A stretch of DNA of 64,000 bases from Morchella semilibera (Eukaryota > Ascomycota > Pezizomycetes > Pezizales > Morchellaceae), in contig WBVU01000017.1 of the NCBI GenBank assembly GCA_009192285.1, positions 744,001-808,000 on the forward strand, written 5' to 3'. The notes below the pieces were generated by a model. The model saw nothing but the letters and a program-made list of their open reading frames with translations, was not told the DNA's origin and made no database searches. Shown here one piece after another: positions 1 through 10,784 of this stretch. Made by a program: the position numbers and the translations under genes. Position 1 is the stretch's first letter. Every line of letters starts with the position of its first letter.

Positions 1-479
1 TATAATTGATTTGCAATCGCGGCTATTGTTGACATCGTCGTCCATTGTTACTGTAGAATAGGTCTCACATGCGGCGACTCGTAGTGGGTTCAACTCTGCC
101 CGGACCAAGAAACCCAGGAACTAATAATCTCAGCTAGTGACAAGAATGAATCTGTATCACACACCTGCTGCACCCATCCATCTCTCCGTGACGTGGGTGG
201 TCCACTCCCTGGCCCTCTATGCACCACCACCCTCCTTCCTCTTTGATTCGGCGTGGGAGCCCATAAAGGAGCGGGATTGCCCCGGCCTTGTCCACTGGCC
301 CATCTGAGTTTTTTTTTTTATTACTGTGGTACTTACTAGCTAGCGAACCTTACTTTGTCTTTGACTTCGGCTTCGGTCGATTGTCTGCCTGGCAGTACTA
401 GCAGTATTCTTCTTTCTTCGCGACACGAATTGATTTTGTTTACATCTCGTTGTCACGTGGAGATCACCACTTTGTAAAC
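1..479. other. upstream region of the carrier gene
   Basis: No coding sequence can be supported here. It holds a T run near 310-319 and pyrimidine-rich stretches before the ATG at 480, as expected for a fungal promoter and 5' leader. No clear TATA box or other defined site was recognised. Confidence 0.4.
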
Positions 480-3400
480 ATGGCTCGTTCAACTCGGAAC
501 TACGGTAACGGGAGCTCGAGTGTCATGGACACTGGTCATGTTAGTATCACACCTTCATACCGTATATGCAAATTCTAACACCTTGCGCAGGATGGTTATG
601 ATACATACCAACATGTCAAGTAAATATGTCTTCCCCTCTCTACACCCTCAGCGCGGTGCTAACAATTCCCAGAAGAACAGAGATTGTCAAGCATGGCGAC
701 TCCCATGACAACCGCCTTCACTCCCCAGGACATGGCCATAAACATGACCTTGGACATCATCGCACCTACAGCCACGACCATACGGAGCACCATCACCGTC
801 TCGGAGAAAACGCAGTCCCGGCACTTGTCCAGGCCTTTTCCGGTGCCGTTGGCTCTTCAATCGCTGGTATCGCAACTCACCCCCTCGATATCGTGGTAAA
901 ACGTCTCCAGGTCCAGCGCCATATACAAAACCAGATCCTCGCATCAAAGAGGCAGCAGTCTAAGACTCGCAAAAGTGGTAGCAGCCGCTCTGAGCAAGGT
1001 GGGCGTGTGATCGAAGAAGAGTGGGAAGAGACAGTCGAGGAATATCACTATGACCTGCAGTATGACGGAGTTATCGATTGTGCTAAGAAGATCTGGGAAG
1101 CGGAAGGCCTTGGAGGTTTTTACACCGGTGTTGTAGAGGAGACTATTGGTACTTTGGGATCTGCATTCTGGTATTATGCTACATGTAAGGATAACCCGCT
1201 GCCGCTCCAAGAATCTCAACACTAACAGTCAATAGACTCCTATATTCGCAACAAGCGCCTTCACAAGCGTCACTCCCCAAAGCTCCCGGTGTTGGAAGAA
1301 CTATTAATCGGCCTCGTTGCTGGTTCCGCATCGCGCCTCTTCCTCACGCCCTTCAACAATATTTCAACTAGGAAGCAAACCCATGCAATGCTTCACCCCA
1401 ACGCTAAAGCCCCTGGAATTGTACAGATCTACCATGATATCATGCGGGAAAAGGGTATCACCGGATTCTGGTCGGGTTACTCTGCAAACATGTTTTTGTC
1501 GCTGAACCCGACAATGACCTTCTTGATTTACGAGTCGCTCAAGAACTTTGCAGGCGGTAACAGGAGACAGATGAAAGGTGCTGAAACGTTTCTGATTGCT
1601 GCGGTTGCAAAGGCTATAGCAACTGGTATAACATACCCACTTTCAGTCGCAAAGAGTAGGTCGCAGGTCGCGAATGAGGAAGATGATTTCCAATTCAGCA
1701 GTATCACTAGTGTTGGGACGGCCGGCCAAGCGATCAAGGATAGGATCTCCAAGCGCAAGAGGAGTGCTGGGAATCTCATTGTAGTATTGGCAGAAATTTT
1801 CAAACGTGAGGGTATCATGGGGCTTTATGAGGGTGTAATCGGGGAGCTCCTTCGAGGGTTTGTATCCAGCGGTAAGTCCAGTTGTTCACCCACGCGATTT
1901 TTGTGAGAACTGCAGCTAATGATGACTCAGGAATTACAATGGTAATCAAGGAATCTGTTCATCGCACAATTCTTTCGCTGTACTACTTCGTGATGCGCGC
2001 CTACAATCGCTCTGAAGATCACAGCTTCCAGGCGACAACCAAGCTTATGGCAAAAGATGCATATGAGAAAGCTGGTCCCCGCCAAAAGAAGTTACTGGAC
2101 AAAGCTGTTGAAGGTGGCCATAAAGTCACACATCTAATTGAAGCCGGAAAAGAAAAGATTACTGGAGGTCATCACTCAGAGGAGTCGAACCGACATGGTA
2201 GCTTGAAGATGAAGGCTGCTGCTGCCACTGCTGTTGCTGGTCTCGCGGCTGGGGCCGTTCATCACGGACGTAACAAGAGTAGAGAAAGGCACAACGAACA
2301 TGAAAACGCCATGGTCCACTCAACTCGTGAGAGGGTTGAGGAATGGAGAGAGGGTGTGGGCGAGGGCACACAAAGGCACCGTATTGGAAACGCCACACGT
2401 ATTGATGATCGTATTCACACCGGCGAGACCCACCAGAACCTTCACCAGTCCCACAGCCACTCGGGCCACAGGAACGATCAGTTTGGGAGGAATGGGATTA
2501 CAGAGGAGACCTACATTGAGGAGAGAATCGAACATGGCCACAGCGGCTCCCACGGCCACTCAGGCCGCAGGAACGATCAGTTTGGAAGGAATGGGATTAC
2601 AGAGGGGACCTATATTGAGGAGAGAATCGAACATGGCCACAGCGGCTCCCACGGCCACTCGGGCCGCAGGAACGATCAGTTTGGAAGGAATGGGATTACA
2701 GAGGGGACCTACATTGAGGAGAGAATCGAACATGGCCACAGCGGCTCCCAAGGCCACTCGGGCCGCAGGAACGATCAGTTTGGAAGGAATGGGATTACAG
2801 AGGAGACCTACATTGAGGAGAGAACCGAACATGGCCACAGCGGCTCCCACAACCGCCACGGATCTGCAGGTGTCGTCGGTGCCACTGCTGGTGCTATTAT
2901 TACTCACAAGCTCTCTGGCCACTCCCACAACGAGCACGGCCACAGCCACAGTCACAGCGGGCATGCTCACGACGGAGAGGTCATCACCAAGACTACCAAG
3001 GTTGTTGAGGATTTCGGCATCGTAAAGGACCCTCGTAGCTCTCATGTCAAGAGTATCCACGATGGTCACCAAGCCGTCACCGATTCTCGAAGCCGCTTCG
3101 GTGAGACCACCCACCATAGCTCCGCCCACGAGGATCGAGGCCGCCATGGCCTTGTCGGCACGGTCGCTGAGAAGGTCGTTGGTCACGGCCATAGTAGCCA
3201 CAGCCATGGTCGCTCGCACTCCGGAAGCCGCCACGGCTCTCACAGTCATAGCCATGGTCATGGGCAAGGCCATAAAGAAGGTCATAGAGATGGACAGACA
3301 ATCATCCACACCACTAAGACTGTTGAAGAGTGGAAGAGTGACGCAAATGCTGTAGAGGACCTTCGCCAGTTTGGCGTTGCGAGTACTATCAACGAAGACA

Positions 3401-4845
3401 CCCGCAGTGACTTTGGAGAGACCCTTCATAAAGGGCACTCACTCATTGGACACGGCCACACCCAGAGGTTCGGTGACGATTCAGTCCACATCGAGAAGAC
3501 GGGGATCACCCGCATTAGTGAGGACATCCGCGACGGAGGGCACCACAGCCATGGACACAACTCCCATGGCCACATCTCCCATGGCCACAGTTCTCACAGA
3601 CAGGGAGGCGTCGTTGGTGCTGTCGTCGGTTCCGCTGAGAAAATCGTTGGCCACAACCACCACAGCGACTCCCGCGCCAACTTCGGTCGGTCCGGCCACC
3701 ACGATGACCATACCGTCGTCGAGAAAACTGAGATCACCCGCATCAATGAGAATATTCACGAAGGAGGGCACCACAGCCACAGTTCTCACAGACAGGGAGG
3801 CGCCGCCGGCGCTGTCGTCGGTGCCGCCGAGAAAATCGTTGGCCACAACCACCACCACAGTGACTCTCGCGCCAATCTCGGTAGGTCCGGCCACCATGAC
3901 GACCATATCGTGGTTGAGAAAACTGAGATCACTCGCATCAATGAGAATATTCGCGACGGAGGGCACCACAGCCATGGCCACAGCTCCCACAGCCATAAGG
4001 ACTCACGGGGAAACTTTGGCGGATCCGCGCTCCATACAGATGGCAGAAATACCGTCGAGAAGACTGAGGTCACCCGCATCAGCGAGACAATTCACGACGG
4101 CGGGCACCACACCCACAGTCAAAATAGCCATGGACACAGTTCCCACAAGAAAGGAGGTGTTGCCGGTGTTATCGTCGGCGCCGCTGAGAAGCTCGTTGGT
4201 AACGGACACGGACAAAAGTCCCACCGCCACAGCGAGTCTCGCACCAACTTCGGTGATGCTGCTCTTCACTCCGATGGCCGCGTTGTTGAGACGACCAAGA
4301 TCACCCGCGTCAGCGAGAACATCCACGACGGACACTCCCACTCGGCCCTCGGCCGTACACACAATGACTCTCATAGCAACTTCAGCCTTCACAACGATGG
4401 CTGCACAGTCGAGAAAACCGGAGCTATCCGTCAAGACGGACACCACAACAACATGATTCCCACACGAAGCCCTCTTGACGCAGTAGTCAACAATATCAGC
4501 TCTAGCTCCACCCATGTTCATCAGAACGGGGTTGTCGCAAACGGAATTGCCGCCGGTAAAACTGCTTTAGGTCTCGACAACCGCAACACCACCACCTATA
4601 GGGAAACCGGCTCCAGCTCTAACCAGGCCGGTTGGCTAGGAAAGAAGGCGCACGCTAACTCCACTGCTGCAACTGCAGGCTCAAACGGCCTCCATACTGT
4701 CCAACGCACCGAGGAGTACTGGTCTGTCGATGAAGACGCGAGGAGCTCAGTATACAACTTCCAGGAGGAGCGGGAGCCAGGCGGTGTGAGGATTGAGACC
4801 AAGACTTGGGGTGAGGAGAGGAGAGGCGGCAAGGGTTACAACTAA
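480..4845 (+). CDS. SLC25-type carrier fused to a long His-rich repeat tail
   Basis: Exons 480-539, 591-619, 673-1184, 1236-1871 and 1931-4845 join in frame to 1,383 residues. Residues about 76-435 look like a mitochondrial carrier family domain with three repeats. The signature prolines are P100 (PLDIVVKRLQ), P239 (PFNNISTRKQ) and P335 (PLSVAKSRSQ); the acidic/basic pattern is degenerate, as in the peroxisomal PMP47/ANT1 branch. Such carriers exchange nucleotides or cofactors across an organelle membrane; the substrate here is unknown. Carriers are usually about 300 residues. Here a His-rich leader (residues 37-71) precedes the domain and some 950 residues of His/Gly/Ser repeats follow it. 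The tail contains four 33-residue tandem units (about 593-724) and several longer degenerate units with Gly/Ala-rich segments ending AEKIVGHN. The long final exon is open throughout and continues the carrier frame, so the fusion is not an artefact of joining distant exons. Metal binding by the tail is inference only. Confidence 0.85.
2470..2865 (+). repeat. four 99-bp in-frame tandem repeats
   Basis: Units begin at 2470, 2569, 2668 and 2767, exactly 99 bp apart, each starting with the codons for RNDQFGRNGI and ending in a Gly-His-Ser-rich stretch. The copies differ by only a few bases, so they expanded recently or are kept alike by conversion. The last unit diverges at its end into the next segment. 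Confidence 0.9.
3470..4440 (+). repeat. longer degenerate His-rich protein repeats
   Basis: About five or six units of roughly 60-80 codons follow one another within the last exon of the carrier gene. Each carries a Ser-Arg-x-Asn-Phe-Gly-like start, a Val-Glu-Lys-Thr-x-Ile-Thr-Arg-Ile core, a Gly-Gly-His-His stretch and, in most, a Gly/Ala/Val-rich segment ending in Ala-Glu-Lys-Ile/Leu-Val-Gly. They are more diverged than the 99-bp array upstream. Confidence 0.75.
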
Positions 4846-5875
4846 GTAGGGATAGGAACAAAATATTTGATATGGGAGGTTTTCTTTTTTTTTTGGGATA
4901 GCGATGGGTGGTGGGGGATTTGGGGAATGGGGAATGGGGAACTTATGTTTACGACGGATAACGACGTTCTTTTTTACTTTCTTTTTTTACTTTTTTTCAC
5001 TTCAGGTAGGTAAACTAGGCAGTAGTAGTGAGCTGCTGGGCTCTAAGTTCTTTTTCGTTTGTATTTTAATGCAGCCGGGTGAGCGAGGATTATATCATAG
5101 TTACATGATTTTGGAGGCGAGGGATTCTTATCTTACCTAGCGTTATACCATTGTTTTATGTATCTAATAATCGGAGTTCCTGGCTATTTGCAAACAAAAG
5201 AACAATCAATCTCTCTTGCATTATTTGTTCGGGCGCGTGATGGCACTTCTTCACGGTATATCACTCGTGGGAGTCTTGCCCCCCGCCGGGATTGTCGGAA
5301 GCTGGAGTCAGTATTGGCATCTTTCGCCTGGTTTTGTTCATTGGTGCTGTTCCATTTCGGACGTTCGAGGCTAGGGAAAGCATCCAACACTACCAACGGA
5401 GAAATGTATGCAGCGAGCCAATGGCGCCTGTACTCAGAAGTTGTCCTTTTTTTCTTTTTTTCTTTCTTTTTCACTACATGTAGTTGATTGGTTCACTAAT
5501 GAAGTAAGCTAAATGGAATGTCGGGGCCCTTATGGGTGTTATAGACTCCATGTATAGTAGGAACCCGTCGAGTGATCATCCATGAACTAGGATCACACAA
5601 GTCTTTTAAAAAAGAAACCCTCAGCCAGTTCCCAATCTCCCCTAAATACCCATATGCAGACGTACTTTGCATCTTATGTAACATTAATGTTTTATTAGGA
5701 CACTTCAAAATACTGCACTTTAGCCTGATTAAGTAAAGCCCCATATATCCCACCACACCCACAACGTCACCACCATAGCTACATCAAGCTCCTCCAGTAC
5801 CTGCAATACTTTCCTACCTACTACACTCCCCCACCACCAACTGAGGCCTTACCCACCTCCCCAATAACCCACACG
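4846..5875. other. intergenic, no supportable gene
   Basis: This spacer holds the 3' flank of the carrier gene and the promoter of the next gene. It has several T-rich runs (about 4883-4894, 4970-4997, 5448-5470) and a TACATGTA palindrome near 5475. Short open frames here show no recognisable protein features. Confidence 0.5.
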
Positions 5876-7094
5876 ATGCCCTCCAAACGCAAGTCCACCG
5901 CCAAGCCCCCCCGTCTCAAGAAGCAGCAAAAGACCGCCAAGGCTGAGCCAACCATTACTAACAACCTACAACAACAATATGGGTGGGCTAGCGCGTTAGC
6001 AGCTGATAGCTGTGCGAGTGATGCCCTGCTGGATATTTCAATCAATTTCACCGCCAGTAGGATAAACAGACAAAAATACCCTGATTTTTAGTGTAGGAGG
6101 GAAGTGTTGCTAATTAACTTGTGTGTGTGTGTGAGTACATGTAGTTAATAAAGTAGCCCGCCAGCCTGGCAGGAGGATGGCGCTGCCGCCGCCGCCGCCA
6201 GAGCAGGGTAACTCGAAATTGCGGGTGACTTGGAATAGGGAAGCTCCACGGGAAGATACGAGAAACGTCGAGGAAAGTGCTGAGCTTTTGGCGAAGAAGA
6301 ATGCGACTAGTACTAGAAGGACCCAAGCACAAAGACAGGATGCAAAAAAGGATGCGGGGAATGTCGATTCCTCACATAGAACACCTGCGCAGCCTAGAAA
6401 GAAGGATCCCCCAAAACAAGATACAAAAACTATCGAGGAAGGGCCTGAGACGACTACTGAAGAGGATGTGGAAGAGAGCAGGGAGGGAAATGCTGAAGAG
6501 ACCACCGAGAAAAGCTTTGGGGCGAACACCGAGAGGAATACTGGGTGGGGCATCGACTCTCTAAACACTGAGGGGAGCATTGGGGAGAAGGCTGAAGGGA
6601 ATACCGGGCGGAACCCTAAGGGAAGCCCTAGCGAGAACATTGGTTGGATGGGTGATGGAAGAATTGAGGATAACACCGAACCCTTAGCGGAAATGCCCGT
6701 AGCCCGAATCAGAAAAAAAGCTTCTCCTAAACCTCAAAATTTCCAGGACCAATCCGGGCCCAATGATGACGTTGCGGCAATAAAACCCGCCAAAGCCCGC
6801 CCTCCCCGAAAACGTCCGCCCCGCCCCCCGCGAGAGAAATGGGTCGACCCAGATCCATACATCCCCCGGACCACAATCTCAAAACACGCTAAGCAACCCA
6901 CCCCAGTTTCGTTCCCCCACCCCTCTACCCATGCGCTGGAAAGTCGACCCACACAAAACGGCTGCTTGTGGTGCCGGTGGAGGCACAAGCTCAAGCCGGA
7001 CGCAGTCAAGGTCAAGAAATCGACCGTCGGGTGCAAGGAGTGCAACATACCGCTATGTCGGGAGTGTTTTTCTTCGTTTCACGCCACCGGGTAG
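5876..7094 (+). CDS. basic protein with C-terminal PiggyBac-type zinc ribbon
   Basis: Exons 5876-6056 and 6157-7094 join in phase to 372 residues; the 100-nt intron contains TACATGTA. The N-terminus is Lys/Arg-rich (MPSKRKSTAKPPRLKK), consistent with nuclear or nucleic-acid-binding proteins. The middle is charged low-complexity sequence rich in Glu, Thr and Asn, followed by a Pro/Arg-rich segment. The last 43 residues carry C330, C333, C353, C356, C361, C364 and H369 in the order CxxC...CxxC...CxxC...H, ending LCRECFSSFH. This resembles the cysteine-rich zinc ribbon at the C-terminus of PiggyBac-derived transposases. No DDE transposase core lies in the gene or next to it. It may be an exapted domain, a transposase remnant or an unrelated zinc ribbon. 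Function unknown. Confidence 0.7.
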
Positions 7095-9699
7095 GCTGGT
7101 TGGCGCTTTTAATAAATTGGTATTTGTTTTCCCCCTTTGGCAGTGTTATTTTGTTCCCTTGTTTATTTTCCTGTCCTAACTTGATTTCCTATGGGTTATG
7201 AGTTATGAGGTTTGTTTTGCATTTTGGTCTTTTTCTCTCCCTTATTCCTTTTCCTCTCTCCTTCCTTCCATCCCCCGTTAACTCTGAGATGTGTGGTGCT
7301 GCGCGGTACACGAGGGGTTAATGAAACTTCCGTAACATCTTATATTGTAGCCGGGACTTCCCCTTATATTCTCACCCAGGCAAGGCTCTATCTGAGTCTG
7401 TGGGATGAGTGGCATCTTTTGCCGTCTTCTTCTAGGTGTATATACTAAGCACTGATATTTTGTGAGTGTTTATGGGCTCCCTATTTCGCGGGAACGGCAG
7501 CAATGAGCTCTCAAACCCCTACCATCTGCCCGTACCTATTAAAAGCCCATAAATACCCCCTTCATCTTACCTAAACGAAGCCCCAGAGACCCCTTGTCTA
7601 TTTGCCCTTCCCTGAAGCAAACCCGCTCTATTTCCCGCCCCGCCAAAGCAGTCCCCCTAAGGTTCCCAATAGTCACGGCCGCTTAAGCCCAGTGGCCTAT
7701 ATCTAAGCAAGGGGCTGTAGCGCTGCTTTATAGGGCACTGGTCCATTGCTGGAGGTACCATGCACAATACCACAGCAGTAGGTTTGGCTTCATTGTAGCT
7801 TCAATCTTGCAGTGCAATTAAGTATACTCGGCATCTTTTCACGAGGCAGCTAGCTATAATCATTGACCCTGTCCTTGCCCTTGCCCTTGCCCGATGACTC
7901 GCCACGGGATCCAAGGTCTCGGTCATAGTATATCACTCGTGAAGAGCAGGTAAAGAGGGAGGGATTGTTGATTCGCCAAGTACATGAGAACGAATTAGAG
8001 GAAGAAGGTCGACTAGGTTCATATACGCAGCCAGTCCTTTGCTAGCTGAGATCTAGCCTACATGTGCCTGTTAGATGCAGCACCAAGGTTTTCTGTATCG
8101 AGCTCCAGCAACGGAAAGGAAGCTCTGTGGGGCCCTTTACGCACACAAGTGCAGCCTACGTACATGTATGTACATGTAGTTTCTGTATCGAATAGTGTGA
8201 GCTGGGCCGGCGATATTTATAAGGCTATCACATCAGCCTGGAAGCTCACGGAAGGCCGGGGCTAGATAAGATGGCGTACAGTAATAGTAATGCAAGTCTT
8301 TGCTCGTCAACTGGCCCTATAAGAGTACAGGAATGGCGGGGAGTCGTCCCTTTTAGAGCGTTTATCTTTAGTTATGGTGACTTTGTACCCTTGGAGCCCA
8401 ACACCCAGGCCCACGGACTCATGGCTTTGTAGGGAGATTGCCCCTATAAGAGGTACCCTCAAGTAGAGTTGACTGTAGTGGTGTCTAAATAGGTTGGTGA
8501 TGGTTGGAAGCACACTGTTGATCAAATCTATAGAAGTTGTAAGTCCTGCACAGCGTGGCGGGTCATTAGAGTGCTGACGTGCATACGAAGTAGGGCTAGG
8601 GTAAGAATTTAAGGTTTTGTTTGGGCAGGGGGTGGGCTACATGTAGTTAGCATGGTGGTGATGCAACCAGGTGAGCGGGGCAGCTCCTTGAGGGAGGACA
8701 TTTGCGGTCGAGTTATAGCGAGGGGACTGCCAGGTGGCTCGGAGGACCAGGGTTTGATTCCCTGCCGGTGCAATATTCTTCTTTCACTAGGATACCAGAC
8801 TTCAATCGAGCCCGTACGCAACGCCGTGGCTACCGGATATTGCTCTATGTACCTCTTCCTTCCACTACCTGAAGTACGGCCCCTCCAGAATGAAGTACAA
8901 GCAATTAATGGGCACTAAGATAGACCCATGGTCTGTTGAGCTTGATCAACGATGGTTACGGTGGTAAAAATTCTCGAGAAAGCCAAATGTAGGGTAGGTA
9001 TGGTACATGTAAGTATATGTACATGTACATTCACTGAGTGCAGTGTACCTGGTGGAGGTAGAGATAGGACTCTCTCAATCACCACCGATCACTCGATATG
9101 TCCAACCAATAACCAACCTATAGTAGTTCCAACCAGAATTTCCCATCGACTTTCAATATTGTCTCTGCTCCTACCACCGCCCTGAGTAGAAGACTCTATG
9201 TAGGTGCATACATATTTTAGACTATGGCATATAACTCCGGATCCCCCGAGCCCCTAACCTCATACACCACCTCACAGAAGATACCTTCCATGCTTACACC
9301 CGCCGCGCCGGCCATCTCCATAAAAGATGTCACAAAAACGTGCCTAAGTACCCATACTACCACCACATACCAGCAGTAGCGCCATGCAGAAATAAAGAAA
9401 GAAAAAAGACCAACCAGCTAAAAGAAACCCAGAGTAAAAAATGAAAAAAATAAAAATAATCTAAGGAAGTCGGGGGGGAAATATATATATAAAAAAGGAG
9501 TCCACCCTCGGATATTTATCTACGACCCCGTACCCGCCTGTCTAAGGCAACTATTCAGACAACCAGCTACATCCCAACCTGTAATATTTCTTAGCATACC
9601 CGGGGTCCCTAATCTATCACTCCGAAGTTTCGCAAAAGGACGTAAAAGGGGGGGTTGGTTCAGCAACCACATGAGTGGGAGCCGAAATTCTAAACTTCC
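7095..9699. other. intergenic with tRNA-like repeat, no supportable gene
   Basis: Apart from the dispersed repeat at 8589-8790, this 2.6-kb spacer holds T-rich 3' flank of the zinc-ribbon gene (about 7095-7280), several TACATGTA palindromes (near 8162, 8171, 8639, 9004 and 9021) and an A-rich stretch near 9395-9500. No open frame resembles a known protein. Confidence 0.5.
8589..8790 (+). repeat. tRNA-like dispersed repeat, copy 1
   Basis: This segment is clearly similar to 56122-56366 on the other strand. Near its right end it has a T-arm-like hairpin: CAGGG stem, TTTGATT loop, CCCTG stem, which doubles as a Pol III B-box-like element (GGTTTGATTCC). A weak A-box-like string, TAGCGAGGGG, lies about 36 bp upstream. 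The element ends in a pyrimidine-rich tail. I infer a SINE-like retroposon; it is not a folded tRNA gene because no matching 5' acceptor strand is present. Confidence 0.6.
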
Positions 9700-10784
9700 T
9701 CATGAAGTCTTCTTTGTCTCGATTTTGGCCGTCTCGAGCTCCTTCAGCTCGACCAACATCTCCTCCCTAGTCTTGGTGACGAGCTCATCCACATCCGCTC
9801 CGGTAAGGCCCTCCGTGTTGATCGGTTCCATAACCTAGCCTCCGTTAGTAAACGAAGCCCACCATTCTCTCAGTAGTGGAACAAACCTTGACTTTGATTG
9901 TGCCGGGCTCGAAAGTTCGGTCTTGCAAGTGCAACACATGGCTGTAGTTCTGAACAACGACGGGGACGATCGGGACGCCCGCCTGGATTGCAAGGTGGAA
10001 AGCGCCCTTCTTGAATGGGAGCATATCGGCCTGCGAGAAGTATGATCGGGTACCCTCAGGGAAAATCCAGACGCTCTGCTTGTTGTCCCTGATCTCTTTA
10101 ACGGCGCCGTCGAAAGCGGCTCTGGCGGACTTGGAGTTGGCACGGTCGATGAAGACCGTTCCGGAAAGGGCCACTACGTAAGCGATTAGTACTGGAAGCC
10201 GAGAATCGCTGAATAAGGGTACATACTAAACCAGCCGAGAAAAGGAATGTACTTGAGCGAGCGCTTTGCGGTGACGCTACAGTGTTTGGGGAAGATTCGT
10301 CCTAAAAACAAAATGTCAAGCTCCCTACCGGAATACGCAGTTAGCACCCAAACGATCCCCAGAGCCAACCCCTGACGGCCCTAACCACCACCGCCCACCC
10401 CCGGCCACTACAAGAAAGGAAAAAAGGAAAAAAGAAGAAGAAAAAAAGAAGAAGGGTGAAAACTCACGATTGATGGTTCGAGATGAACACCGCCGGCCTA
10501 ACATCCATTGCCCCCTCATTCTGCACATCAAATTCGATTCCAATGAGCGGACAGGCTAGGTTCTTGAAGGCCCTTGCGGTGGTCCACTGAGCAATCGACA
10601 CCTTTCCCACAATTCTCAACGAGACACTTGCAACCACCCCGTACGCCGCACAGCTCAGCAACAGGAAGTAGCACGACATAATTCGAGCATAGAACCTCCC
10701 CTGCTTGAAGAACCGGCCTAACAATGACAGGACCATGATTGCGCCCGCATAGAATAAAAGGAAGTTTGTGATGAGGTGGAGCAT
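9700..10784 (-). CDS. SLC1: 1-acyl-sn-glycerol-3-phosphate acyltransferase
   Basis: Exons 10784-10468, 10324-10227, 10173-9887 and 9834-9700 join in frame to 278 residues. The enzyme acylates lysophosphatidic acid to phosphatidic acid in ER membranes, the branch point for phospholipids and triacylglycerol. Motifs of the PlsC family appear in order: the NHxxxxD catalytic block (N103-D109, NHQSELD, split by an intron inside the Ser codon), GTVFIDR (143-149), FPEGTR (176-181) and a VPIVPVV block. Two hydrophobic N-terminal segments can serve as membrane spans. The C-terminus (INTEGLTGADVDELV) matches the usual end of the SLC1 group. Length is near the family norm of about 280-300. The start ATG at 10784 begins the hydrophobic leader. 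The 143-nt second intron is the longest in this gene. Symbol assigned by family resemblance. Confidence 0.93.

Noticed and set aside
2470-2865. CRISPR-like regular spacing
   Set aside because: The 99-bp units are adjacent coding repeats without unique spacers, in a eukaryotic gene.
2560-4456. Long open frames overlapping the His-rich tail on both strands (up to 361 codons)
   Set aside because: They arise from the biased codons of the His/Gly/Ser repeats in the true frame, have repetitive compositions and no start or domain support.
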